From contig JBFXEJ010000017.1 of NCBI GenBank assembly GCA_050180235.1, forward strand, positions 6,448 to 70,447: a stretch of 64,000 nt of DNA, written 5' to 3'. The position numbers and the translations under genes are program-made. Below, in pieces: positions 26,975 to 35,369 of the stretch. Position 1 is the stretch's first letter. Each line of letters begins with the position of its first letter. The stretch comes from JAABRU01 sp050180235 (lineage in GTDB: Bacteria > Desulfobacterota > Desulfobacteria > Desulfobacterales > Desulfococcaceae). The notes beneath the pieces are model-generated. The model was not told where the DNA came from. It did not search any database and saw nothing but the letters and a program-made list of their open reading frames with translations.

Positions 26975-27321
26975 TTTGGGTGTTGTGCATCCGGCAGGTT
27001 CGCGGGATACCTTTTTTTACGCAAAACAAAAAGGGAAAGTTCCATGCTTCGCGTCACTGCCATTGCATCAGACGGGAAAAGACCGGCCCGGAGTTTAGGA
27101 CTGAGAGTCTGGGGCTGCAATGTCTGTCAAACTTTCCGTTTGGTGCCCATCATAATTGGAAAGGGGAAAAATAACTTCACCCCTTCCGCATAGGCAGGCA
27201 AACAAAAGTTTTCGTGTATCAAAAAAAATCGGGTTTCACAGCAAAGCCTGGTTTTCTGAAAATTTTATCCCCAAAAATATACAGAAGTCTGCTTATTCTG
27301 AAAAGGTGGTATTTGGTACTC

Positions 27322-27613
27322 ATACCGATTCGCCATTGAAAACATACTTATGAAACACAGCCCTGTCCCTCTCAGGAGGGGATTTTATTAAAAAATCGGT
27401 AGTGGGACTGCTCATACTGATTTTTTTAATATATAAATCAATATGTTATTTATAATCAGTATAAGCAGTATCATGGATGTATCGTATAACTATTTGTATT
27501 TATTATGTATAGACAAAAATCAGTATATTTTTTAAAATATAATAATATCAAATAGTTAATTTTTTGTCAGTATGTGCAGACCCACTACCAAAAAATCAAT
27601 GGCGAATCGGTAT
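27322..27613. repeat. ATACC..GGTAT repeat split by an inserted element
   Basis: Left end ATACCGATTCGCCATTGA at 27322 and right end TCAATGGCGAATCGGTAT ending at 27613. The middle is interrupted at AAAAAATC, which occurs on both sides of the inserted 192-bp element. Removing the insert and one AAAAAATC gives about 92 bp, nearly the same length and sequence as the intact copy at 29195-29287. Confidence 0.85.
27398..27589. mobile_element. MITE-like element, copy 1
   Basis: 192 bp, non-coding and A+T-rich, starting GGTAGTGGGACT and ending AGACCCACTACC, which are inverted repeats of each other with one mismatch. Flanked on both sides by the 8-bp direct repeat AAAAAATC (27390-27397 and 27590-27597), a target-site duplication. 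The internal sequence is about 90% identical by eye to copies 2 and 3. It has no open frame, so a transposase would have to act in trans. Confidence 0.88.
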
Positions 27614-27808
27614 CATTCCCGCAATGCCAGTGCGTTTTTGTGCCGGAACGGGGAAAATGAAACCGCAGTTTTGGTATATCTGTATCACATGAAAAGAAAA
27701 ATCTCAATCTTTTCATTCTGTTCTTACATACAGAGGCAGATATAACTGTCTGTGATATTTTATAAAAAATAATTTGAGACCAATATTCTGATGATGGGGT
27801 GCGGCTGC

Positions 27809-28288
27809 TTACTGATGACAGGAAAGAGAGGTGGGAAGTCCGGGCTCAGTGCTCTTCGTCCGGTTCCGGAGAAAACATCTGATAAATTCTGAATCTATTC
27901 TTGGACTCAGGAAAATATCCCCGCTGTAAACAGCGCGGACGGCTTTGACGATATTCAGGCTCAGGCAGGGTTTGACCAGATATGCTGATGCTCCGGTCAT
28001 AAAGGCCTCATACACATATGCATCATTTTTATGGATGGAAAGAATCACAAACAGCGTTTTCATGCCGTTTTTCCGTATCTGACGGATGACGTCCAATCCG
28101 TTCATTACCGGCATGACAATATCCGTCAGCACAACATCCGGGTTGTGTTTTTGGATTTTTCCGACAGCCTCCTTTCCATCGGCAGCCTCATCCACAACTT
28201 CCATGTCTTTCTGATATTCCAAAGTCTTCCGAATCCATGTTCTTACAATTTCATGATCATCGGCAATCAGAACTCTGATTTTTTTCAT
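27809..28288 (-). CDS. NarL-like receiver protein without DNA-binding domain
   Basis: 159 residues. A complete receiver domain: acidic pocket ADDHE (9-13), phospho-Asp56 (VVLTDIVMP), Ser in VILSIHK and Lys in YLVKP. It aligns throughout with the receiver and linker of the neighbouring NarL-type regulator (28417-29088), including FLRNR versus FLKSR. It then ends where that protein enters its LuxR-type helix-turn-helix. No remnant of the helix-turn-helix is seen in the other frames just downstream. It could be a truncated duplicate or a phosphate sink/competitor for the same kinase. Confidence 0.8.
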   Translation of the reverse strand: MKKIRVLIADDHEIVRTWIRKTLEYQKDMEVVDEAADGKEAVGKIQKHNPDVVLTDIVMPVMNGLDVIRQIRKNGMKTLFVILSIHKNDAYVYEAFMTGASAYLVKPCLSLNIVKAVRAVYSGDIFLSPRIDSEFIRCFLRNRTKSTEPGLPTSLSCHQ

Positions 28289-28416
28289 TCTGTCTCCCGC
28301 AGTATTCCGGTTTATCCCTGTCAGAATCTAAAGTATGAAAGGAGATAAATCAATTGGGAGGAAAAAGTATTCAGAGGTAGTCTTTTCCTACTGTCTGACG
28401 GTTCTCCGCGGGGAAG

Positions 28417-29088
28417 TTACTCCTCTTCCCATAATTCGGGGCCGATGAGACCAATTTTGATGGCGTATTTCACCATGGCGACCATATTGTGGATATCCAG
28501 TTTTTTCATTGTATTGGCCCGGTGCTTTTCCACGGTTTTGGAGCTGATGCACAGAATATCCGCAATCTCGGCACTGGATTTTCCCTCCACCAGGAGACGG
28601 AAAACCTGCTGCTCCCGTTCGGACAGAAGATCATATCCGCTGACCGGGGGTTTTTCGTTCCGGCTTTTGAGAAAATTCATGATGAGTTTGGAATTGATTT
28701 TGGAACTGAGATAATATTCGCCCCGGTGAACCGAACGGATAGCCTCCAGCACATCAGATGTGGGGGATGCTTTAAGCACATACCCCATGGCACCCGCTGT
28801 CAGTGCCTGGTGGACATAGGCATCTTTTTTGTGCATGGACAGCAGCACGACCTGTGTTTCGGGAACAGCCTCCCGGATCAGGGCCACGGCTTCCAGTCCG
28901 TTGAGTTCCGGCATCTGAATGTCCAGAAGAGCCACATTCGGACGGAGGGTTTTGACTTTTTTTACGGCCTTCATCCCGTCATCTGCCGTATCCAGAACCT
29001 TCATGTCCGGCTGTTCCTCAATGAGTTTGCGAAGCCCTTCCCTTACAACCGAATGATCGTCCGCTATCACCACATTTATTGTATCCAT
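28417..29088 (-). CDS. NarL/FixJ-family response regulator
   Basis: 223 residues. Receiver with Asp56 (VALLDIQMPELNG) and a LuxR-type C-terminal helix-turn-helix (LLSEREQQVFRLLVEGKSS then SSKTVEKHRANTMKKL). It should be phosphorylated by the HisKA_3 kinase at 29333-30658, which lies 245 bp upstream on the same strand, and act as a transcription factor. A truncated paralogue follows downstream at 27809-28288. The gap to the kinase contains tandem AGTTATC repeats and a palindromic unit. Confidence 0.92.
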   Translation of the reverse strand: MDTINVVIADDHSVVREGLRKLIEEQPDMKVLDTADDGMKAVKKVKTLRPNVALLDIQMPELNGLEAVALIREAVPETQVVLLSMHKKDAYVHQALTAGAMGYVLKASPTSDVLEAIRSVHRGEYYLSSKINSKLIMNFLKSRNEKPPVSGYDLLSEREQQVFRLLVEGKSSAEIADILCISSKTVEKHRANTMKKLDIHNMVAMVKYAIKIGLIGPELWEEE

Positions 29089-29104
29089 TGTATCCTCCCT
29101 TTAA

Positions 29105-29332
29105 TCAGTGTTCAGTTATCAGTTATCAGTTATCAGTTATCAGTTGGGCAGGATTCAGGAGGCAGAGGGTCAGAAAAATAACTACTGAACACTGATACCA
29201 ATTCGCCATTGAAAATATACTTATGAAACACACCCCGGCCCATCTCAGGAGGGAATTTTCTGAAAAAAATCAATAAAGAATTGTTATGATAACTGAACAC
29301 TGATAACTGACAACTGAACACTGATAACTGAA
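29105..29332. repeat. AGTTATC heptamer tracts flanking an intact palindromic unit
   Basis: Positions 29107-29141 contain AGTTATC repeated four times in tandem; 29284-29331 contain the complementary GATAACTGAACACTGATAAC words, so the two tracts could pair. Between them, 29195-29287 is an uninterrupted member of the ATACC..GGTAT family, including CTCAGGAGGGAATTTTC and AAAAAAATCAAT. Confidence 0.65.
29195..29287. repeat. Intact ATACC repeat (empty site)
   Basis: 93 bp beginning ATACCAATTCGCCATTGA and ending ATTGTTAT. It is a close relative of the split unit at 27322-27613 but has a single continuous AAAAAATCAAT where that copy carries the 192-bp insert. It therefore records the pre-insertion arrangement. 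Confidence 0.85.
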
Positions 29333-30658
29333 TTAAGAAACCGGCAGTTCCGCACGGATGGTGGTTCCCCTGTTTTTTTCTGAGCGGATATCAAGGCTGC
29401 CTTTCACTGAAACCACCCTTTCCCGCATACCGATAAGCCCGATGCCGCCGGAACGTCCGGCAGGATTAAATCCCACACCGTCATCCCTTATCATCAGAAT
29501 GACCCTGGGATAACTGTAGGTCAGCATCACATTCACCGTCTGTGCTTTGGAATGTTTGACAATATTGTTCATACTTTCCTGGAAAATCCTGTAAAGGATC
29601 AGTTCAAACTCCGGTGTCACCCGTTTTTTGAATCCTATGGCCTGAAAATTCACCTGTATCTCCTGCTGCTGTTCCATAAATTCTTTCACATACCATTCCA
29701 GAGTGGGAACAAGACCCAGATCATCGAGCAGATCCGGCCGCAGATCAGATGAAATGCTTCGGATTCTGTCACCAAGCTGCTCTATCAGATCAATAAGCCG
29801 TTCAAAACTCTCTTTCCGGACTTCAGGCCGTTCCGGCACGGAATTCCACAGGGTTTCAACTCCCATATGAAGCGCTGCCAGGGTCTGTCCGAATTCATCA
29901 TGCAGATCACGGGCCAGTTTTTTCTGTGCGTCCTCTGTGCCGCTGATGAGTTTTCCGGAAAGATAGCGGATTTCCTTTTCAGCGCGTTCGCGCTCCCTTA
30001 TTTCTTTTTCCAGCCGTTCATTGGCATTTGCCAGATCAACAGAATGCTTTTTTTCCAGTTCATTGATTTTCTGCAGGGCTTCAACCATTTTGTTGTAAGA
30101 ATGGGCAATTTCCCCTGTGTCTTCATCATCGGGGATATCCATATCCATATGATCGGGAAAATCTTCTTCTGTCAGCCCCTCTCCGCTGCCATCCTTTCCC
30201 GGTTCCCCGGCTTTCTGAAGAAATTCGGATATTCTGCCAAAAGACCCGGAATCTCCCCTGCTGTCATTTTCCTTTTCGGGCTGCAGGGCATGCATACCGT
30301 TTTCTTCTTCAGGCAGGGGGATAACCGGATGTTCCGGAAAACCGAAGGTGCTGATAAAATATTTCAGAGAGAACAGAAGTGTAAAAACCGCCACACCCAG
30401 CAGCAGAAGCAGTATGGCCGACAATAACTGCTTCTGCCGTTTTTTTGCCAGAAAACTGATTTCCGCATCCAGTTGCTCCTCTGACACTGCCCCGGATTCA
30501 ATCCCGTAAGCTTTTTCATGGACAAGTGTCCTGAATTCGCTGACCAGTGCACGGGTTTCATGCAGAAGTGCACATACAGACAGGAGCAGAAAAAGGGATA
30601 ATGCCAGGAGGCAGCGGATGCCGGCTTCCGATCTGATCCATTGTTTCAAAGCAGTCAT
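29333..30658 (-). CDS. NarL-type sensor histidine kinase (HisKA_3)
   Basis: 441 residues. Two membrane spans (about 16-33 and 79-103) with a small periplasmic loop. Then an acidic, low-complexity cytoplasmic linker (110-190), a coiled coil (about 190-235), and the HisKA_3 dimerisation helix with phospho-His253 (RDLHDEFGQTLAALH). The HATPase_c domain has IFQESMNNIVKHSKA and DDGVGFNP, then GGIGLIGMRERV. It pairs with the NarL-type regulator downstream. The stimulus cannot be inferred from the short sensor loop. Confidence 0.9.
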   Translation of the reverse strand: MTALKQWIRSEAGIRCLLALSLFLLLSVCALLHETRALVSEFRTLVHEKAYGIESGAVSEEQLDAEISFLAKKRQKQLLSAILLLLLGVAVFTLLFSLKYFISTFGFPEHPVIPLPEEENGMHALQPEKENDSRGDSGSFGRISEFLQKAGEPGKDGSGEGLTEEDFPDHMDMDIPDDEDTGEIAHSYNKMVEALQKINELEKKHSVDLANANERLEKEIRERERAEKEIRYLSGKLISGTEDAQKKLARDLHDEFGQTLAALHMGVETLWNSVPERPEVRKESFERLIDLIEQLGDRIRSISSDLRPDLLDDLGLVPTLEWYVKEFMEQQQEIQVNFQAIGFKKRVTPEFELILYRIFQESMNNIVKHSKAQTVNVMLTYSYPRVILMIRDDGVGFNPAGRSGGIGLIGMRERVVSVKGSLDIRSEKNRGTTIRAELPVS

Positions 30659-31401
30659 TATCCTCCTGTAAAAATCTTAGGCGATTTCTATGAAAAAATG
30701 TACCATCATTGTAGGGTGGGCACGGCTTTTTGTGCCCACCCTACAAAAAACGGTATAATCATTAATGGAAATCACCTTAAATCCGGAATCTTGCCCCCTA
30801 ACCTCCGGACAGCCTGACTGAAAGTCTGGCAGGGACGCAGTTCATAACGCCAAGGGAATTGCAGTGCATTGTTTCAGCTAAAACTGCCGGTGTATTTCAC
30901 GGCAGTAACTGATTCTGAAATTCCCCCCTGCCGGAAAATTTTCCGGAATTCTGTGTTCATTTAAAGAGATTTGTCTTTTGTTTCAGGCCCGGAAACAGGG
31001 CAGTCAGAAAATACGGTTTCAACTTTATTACATATTTACAGCAAAAGTCAAGATTTCCGCTGCCCCTGACCGGTTTTTTGCATGAACCGGGGAAATACCG
31101 GATAATTGCATTAATGCAGATACCAATCTGCAGAAATATGTTGACGGAAATTCTGATACCGGAAATAATAGACCCTGCCGGAAACAGAAAAGCGGCACAG
31201 GCCTCCTTCCGGAGTTGCGGATCATGAACAGACCGGATGTATATTCTGCCTTGTTTCAGTGCAGACTGCAAGAAAATATTTGCCAAAAAATCTTTGGGAC
31301 TGTAAAGAACGCCAAATTCATCATGGAGACAAAAGCGGTTTTTTTGGTGAAGACACTGCTGTTTCCGTCATTTGAAGGGTTGGGGAGATGCAGAGGGGAA
31401 A
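30659..31401. repeat. Intergenic region with TTAGG..CCTTA repeat
   Basis: No gene seen between divergent genes. Positions 30677-30780 are a TTAGGCGATTTC..GAAATCACCTTA unit whose centre is the hairpin GTAGGGTGGGCACGG / its complement. A GGACAGCCTGACTGAAAGTC palindrome lies at 30810-30835. The rest up to ruvC is A+T-rich. Confidence 0.6.
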
Positions 31402-31899
31402 ATGATCACGGTTATCGGAGTGGATCCCGGACTTGCCGCAACCGGTGTGGGGCTGGTCAGGGGAAACGGATCTGAAATTGCAGATTTTTCATACGGAAGT
31501 ATCAGCACATCCCCGGACTGTCCCCTGCCCGGACGGCTGGATCATATTTTTGTGAAACTGATGTCTGTGCTGAGTGATGAAAAGCCGGATCTGATGGTGG
31601 TGGAGGATGTCTTTTCCCTGGACAGATATCCGAAATCCGGGATCATTCTGGGAAAGGTTTCGGGCGTGATTCTGCTGGCCGGATGCCGTGCGGAAATACC
31701 GGTGACAGAAATACCGGTGCGGGAAGCCAAAAAGGTGCTGACCGGAAACGGAAATGCGGACAAGGTTCAACTGGAAAAATCCGTGCGCCACCGCCTTAAT
31801 GCGGTCAGCATCATCAAACCTTTTCACGCTTCCGATGCGCTTGCACTTGCGATTATCGGTTTCTTCCGGTATAAAAGTCTTTGCTGCCCTTCCCGGTGA
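31402..31899 (+). CDS. ruvC: Crossover junction endonuclease RuvC
   Basis: 165 residues. Resolves Holliday junctions as a dimer with RuvAB. The four-residue active site is visible: Asp8 in GVDPGLAATG, Glu68 in MVVEDVF, His142 and Asp145 in FHASDALALA. ATG 31402 is preferred over the in-frame ATG 31372, because it begins right at the family start and follows GAGGGG. RuvA and RuvB are not adjacent. The next gene (32129) is an unrelated lipoprotein. RuvC is often next to yebC and ruvA; neither is here. Confidence 0.93.
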   Translation: MITVIGVDPGLAATGVGLVRGNGSEIADFSYGSISTSPDCPLPGRLDHIFVKLMSVLSDEKPDLMVVEDVFSLDRYPKSGIILGKVSGVILLAGCRAEIPVTEIPVREAKKVLTGNGNADKVQLEKSVRHRLNAVSIIKPFHASDALALAIIGFFRYKSLCCPSR

Positions 31900-32128
31900 A
31901 TCCGGATATGAGCGCAGAGCGGAGCAGATAAAAAAACGGGAAAAAGGGATGGTACATATTTCCGGAAACATATTTTCACCCGGCACGGATTGAAAAAAGC
32001 AGAAAATACCCTTTGAAATCTGACTCACCGGGAGCTTCAGTCTGCTGCATGGGAAAAATATATTTCCGGAAACCTGTATATTGTGTCTGCGGGTTATTCT
32101 TATAGATTTCTTAAAAAAAGGAGGAAAG

Positions 32129-32857
32129 ATGATAAGAATCTGTGTATTAATGCTGTCTCTGTTTTTTTCCTGTCTGGCTGTGTCCGGATGCGGTATGGGC
32201 AAAACAGTGAAGAAACCGCAGGTCAATGCGGAAGCCCGCAAAATTGCAGCAGCTTACGGTATCGGAAATTTCAGCAGGATAGAGGCCATCCGCTATACCT
32301 GCAATCTCCATATCAGGAACAGGCACATACAGCGGAGCTGGATATGGGAACCTGATAAAAACTGGGTGACATACAAAGGGAACAGTCCCGGCGGGGAGCA
32401 GACAGAGTTTGCATACAGCCGCTCGGAAAAAGACAGGGCAGTTTTTGATGACAGGGTGGATAAGTGGTTTGCAAGCGATCAGAACTGGCTGCTTTTTCCC
32501 TTTCACCTGGAATGGGACGGTGCGGAAATCGTATCGGACGGATCCCACCCCCTTCCCATTCCGCCCGGAGATGCCCGGCGGCTTACGGTGAGGTATCCTC
32601 CGGAAAGCGGATATACTGCCGGAGATATATATGAACTGTATTACGGACCGGACTATGTGATCCGGCAGTGGGTTTACAGAAAACGCGGTTCGGAAAAACC
32701 CACACGGATTACCACTTGGGAGGAACATGCAAAAGCCGGGCCGATTCTGGTTTCACTCACACGCAATGATGATGAGGGCAGATTCCGGCTCTGGTTTTCG
32801 GGTGTTGCAGTCAGGCTCAGGGGGAGCACCGTATGGCTGCCTGCACTGATTTACTGA
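32129..32857 (+). CDS. Unknown outer-envelope lipoprotein
   Basis: 242 residues. A strong AAAGGAGG ribosome site precedes ATG 32129. The N-terminus is a clear lipoprotein signal ending LAVSGC, so the mature protein is lipid-anchored and periplasmic or in the outer membrane. The body is rich in Trp and Tyr with alternating polar and hydrophobic residues, suggesting beta structure (for example WIWEPDKNWVTYKG). No family is recognised. It follows ruvC by 229 bp and is probably transcribed on its own. Confidence 0.75.
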   Translation: MIRICVLMLSLFFSCLAVSGCGMGKTVKKPQVNAEARKIAAAYGIGNFSRIEAIRYTCNLHIRNRHIQRSWIWEPDKNWVTYKGNSPGGEQTEFAYSRSEKDRAVFDDRVDKWFASDQNWLLFPFHLEWDGAEIVSDGSHPLPIPPGDARRLTVRYPPESGYTAGDIYELYYGPDYVIRQWVYRKRGSEKPTRITTWEEHAKAGPILVSLTRNDDEGRFRLWFSGVAVRLRGSTVWLPALIY

Positions 32858-33003
32858 TCCTTCCGGAAACATTTTTTCGGATGTATGAATGATCATGCTT
32901 ATATTTTGGATTGATATATATTTATTTTTCCGCTAAATTATATTTTTGCGGATAAAGATGAAACATTTTTCCCGGATTTTTTTCAAACCGAAATCGAGAT
33001 AAT

Positions 33004-33735
33004 ATGCCGAAGATCGCTATATCGGGCAGAACAGACATGGGTCTCAAACGCTCGAACAATGAAGATGCCTTTATCGTGAAACCGGAGCTCAGTTTCTGTC
33101 TTGTGGCAGATGGGATGGGCGGAGCAGCAGCCGGTGAACTGGCCAGCCGGTATTTTGCAGATACCGCATACGAAGTTTTTTCCATAGGCGGGCAGCAGAT
33201 TACAGAGGCGGAAATCCCCCGGCTGGTGCGCAAAGCATTCATACTGTCCAACAAAAGGATTCTGGAGCATGTGCAGGAGGAACCCGCTCACAGTGGCATG
33301 GGATGCACCGCTGAACTGATGGCTTTCTTTGACGGGGGGTATGTGCTGGGGCATATGGGCGACAGTCGTACCTACCGTTTCAGAAACGGTGAACTCAGGC
33401 AACTGACAAAGGATCATTCCCTTGTTCAGAATCTGGTGGATCAGGGAATGATCACCGAAGAGGAGGCCAGAATCCATTCCCACCGGAACGTTATTCTCCG
33501 GGCTGTGGGAATTGACAAAAATGTGTCTCTGGATCTGATCAGGGGAAAAACGCTTCCGGGTGATATGTATCTGATGTGTTCGGACGGTCTGACAGACATG
33601 GTGGAGGATACCCTGATTAGGGAAGTGCTGCTCAATGACATTTCCCTGCCCCAGAAAGTGGAGGGTTTTATTGAGCTGGCCAAGCTCGCGGGCGGTGCGG
33701 ACAATATCACAGTGGTTCTTTCGCAGGTGATGTAA
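33004..33735 (+). CDS. PP2C-family Ser/Thr protein phosphatase
   Basis: 243 residues. Metal-dependent phosphatase of the PrpC/Stp type, cytoplasmic, without a membrane anchor. Motifs: RSNNEDAF (16-23), VADGMGG with Asp36, GHMGDSRTYRF, LMCSDGLTDMV and ADNITVVL near the end; the aspartates bind two metal ions. It could reverse Ser/Thr kinases or dephosphorylate the STAS protein, but no Hanks-type kinase gene is in the window. No good ribosome site is seen immediately before the ATG. Confidence 0.92.
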   Translation: MPKIAISGRTDMGLKRSNNEDAFIVKPELSFCLVADGMGGAAAGELASRYFADTAYEVFSIGGQQITEAEIPRLVRKAFILSNKRILEHVQEEPAHSGMGCTAELMAFFDGGYVLGHMGDSRTYRFRNGELRQLTKDHSLVQNLVDQGMITEEEARIHSHRNVILRAVGIDKNVSLDLIRGKTLPGDMYLMCSDGLTDMVEDTLIREVLLNDISLPQKVEGFIELAKLAGGADNITVVLSQVM

Positions 33736-34104
33736 TTCCGCTTTTTCCTGTTCCCTGCTTTTTTTAATGCCATTTAGGCGATTTCCATGAAAAAATGTAC
33801 CATCATTGCAGGGTGGGCACGGCTTTTTGTGCCCACAGTTTCAGCAGGACGGCGGGCACAGAAAGCCGTGCCCGCCCTACGAAAAACGTTATAATCATTA
33901 ATGGAAATCACCTTATGGCAGGCCGGAGCGCCAAACGGAAAGTTTGGCAAACATGGCAGTCTCCGAATTTTCAGTCTGAAACACCATCTACCAGCCGTCA
34001 CACCGGATTTTGCCGGAATGACGCAGACTGACTTTTGCCGTTAGACCGCTGGAATGGATGGGGAACAAATCTGACAATCCGGCAAATAAATGAGGACATA
34101 TAAA
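33736..34104. repeat. Intergenic region with TTAGG..CCTTA repeat and REP palindrome
   Basis: Positions 33774-33915 are a TTAGGCGATTTC..GAAATCACCTTA unit, as at 30677-30780 but with an extra GTTTCAGCAGGACGG segment in the central hairpin. It is followed by CGCCAAACGGAAAGTTTGG (palindrome) and by TCACACCGGATTTTGCCGGAATGACG near 33998-34023. Confidence 0.6.
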
Positions 34105-35064
34105 ATGATTCTGAAAAAACTTGGCAAAACAGATATTGGGATCAGCGCTGTTGTTATGGGAACCTGGCAGGCAGGCCGGGCCATGTGGGCTGATATTGAG
34201 GATACGGAAACCGAACGGGCCATGCAGACGGCTTTTGATGCAGGAGTCACCACTTTTGACACTGCCACGGTTTACGGAGACGGGCATTCAGAGCAGGTTC
34301 TTGGCAAAGCCCTGCGCAGTGTGAGGCCGCAGGCAGTCATTGCCACCAAAGTCTTTCCACATTCCCTGGCATATGAAAAGGTTTTCAAAGCATGTCACAA
34401 ATCCCTGAAGGATCTGGGAACAGATTATATAGATCTGTACCAGATTCACTGGCCATCCGGTTCCTTTGGCAGCAAAAAGGTTCCCATAGAGGAAAGCATG
34501 TCTGCCCTGAACAGGCTGAAAGAGGAGGGCAAAATCCGGGCCATCGGGGTTTCCAATTTTTCCCGTGAGCAGATTGCCGAAGCCTCAAAGTACGGTCAGA
34601 TTGACAGTCTGCAGCCTCCGTATTCCCTTTTCTGGCGTCATGCGGAAAAAGATGCCATGCCGTACTGCACAGAAAACAGCATTTCCATCCTGGCATATTC
34701 ATCTATGGCACAGGGAATCCTTACCGGAAAATTCGGCCCGGATCATCAGTTTGCCAAAGGGGATCACCGTGCCAAAAACCGGCTTTTTCTTCCGGAAAAT
34801 TTTGCAAGGATTCAGGAGGCTTTGGCAAAACTTCGGCCCATTGCAGCCCGGAACCGTCTCAGTCTCGGACAACTGGCCCTGGCCTGGGTCATATCACATC
34901 CAAACGCGTGCGCAATTGCCGGAGCAAGAAACGCGGAACAGGCCGTGCAGAATGCAAAGGCAGGATCAGTGTCCCTGTCTGAAGAGGATTTGGCGGAAAT
35001 GGACAGCATTGGCCGCATTGTCACCGATTATCTGGATGATGATCCGGTTTTGTGGAAATGGTAA
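34105..35064 (+). CDS. Aldo/keto reductase
   Basis: 319 residues, TIM-barrel NADP(H)-dependent oxidoreductase. The catalytic tetrad is visible: Asp52 and Tyr57 in FDTATVYGDG, Lys82 in ATKVFP and His115 in YQIHWPS. ISHPNACAIAGARNAEQ near the end is the nucleotide-binding segment. It is of the AKR11/YqkF-like type acting on small aldehydes or ketones; the true substrate is unknown. ATG 34105 follows GAGGA; ATG 34090 is also in frame. It ends just before a short fragment of the MITE-like element (35068-35092). Confidence 0.9.
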   Translation: MILKKLGKTDIGISAVVMGTWQAGRAMWADIEDTETERAMQTAFDAGVTTFDTATVYGDGHSEQVLGKALRSVRPQAVIATKVFPHSLAYEKVFKACHKSLKDLGTDYIDLYQIHWPSGSFGSKKVPIEESMSALNRLKEEGKIRAIGVSNFSREQIAEASKYGQIDSLQPPYSLFWRHAEKDAMPYCTENSISILAYSSMAQGILTGKFGPDHQFAKGDHRAKNRLFLPENFARIQEALAKLRPIAARNRLSLGQLALAWVISHPNACAIAGARNAEQAVQNAKAGSVSLSEEDLAEMDSIGRIVTDYLDDDPVLWKW

Positions 35065-35369
35065 TTGATAGTGGGACTTTTTATACTGACAAAGTAGGGG
35101 TATGGCCTGCCACTGCCCTGTGAATCCGGGGCAACCGCAGGGGTTGCCCCTACGGTAATCAGTATCAAAAGTACCATTACCAACTTTTGTTTTTTGGATG
35201 TGCATAAATTTTTTCTATGATGTGGAGGTTATTGACGAAAAATGTCCATATGTTATATTCTAAACCTCATAGGATTTTACCGTTTTCTCTCGTATGATAA
35301 CACTAAGTTCAGGGGCGGCGATAGCCGTCCCCTGCAACGCTGGGTTATGTTTTTTTCTGATTATTAAGG
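35065..35369. other. Intergenic region: MITE fragment and attC site
   Basis: Positions 35068-35092 (TAGTGGGACTTTTTATACTGA) match the first 24 bases of the MITE-like element, then the match stops, so this is a remnant end. Positions 35128-35155 contain GGGGCAACCGCAGGGGTTGCCCC, a short strong hairpin. The attC site at 35294-35349 fills the right edge. Confidence 0.55.
35294..35349 (-). other. attC-like integron recombination site
   Basis: Minus strand: R'' CATAACCC (35349-35342), L'' GCGTTGCAGGGG, an almost perfect GCAGGGGACGGC / GCCGCCCCTG hairpin (35311-35335), L' CTGAACTTAG and R' beginning GTTATCA (35301-35295). The site lies directly downstream of the gene at 35370-35978 in the orientation expected for that cassette. 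R' is imperfect against GTTRRRY. Confidence 0.72.

Larger units (their letters stand above)
26975..27808. repeat. Repeat-rich intergenic region with nested insertion
   Basis: No gene supported. It holds a copy of the GGAGTTTAGGACTGAGAGTC palindrome near 27095-27145 and a TAAGCA-type arm near 27210-27300. Positions 27322-27613 are an ATACC..GGTAT repeat split by a 192-bp mobile element at 27398-27589. Confidence 0.6.

Noticed and set aside
29105..29332. AGTTATC tandem tract considered as a regulatory operator array
   Set aside because: The complementary tract on the other side of the palindromic unit and the lack of spacing to either gene fit a dispersed repeat better.
30719..30756. GGGTGGGCACGG hairpin considered as a terminator
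   Set aside because: It is the core of a repeat family found again at 33.8 kb, and no U tract follows.
35128..35155. GGGGCAACC hairpin considered as the attC of the aldo/keto reductase gene
   Set aside because: No R or L boxes flank it; the attC boxes are at 35294-35349.
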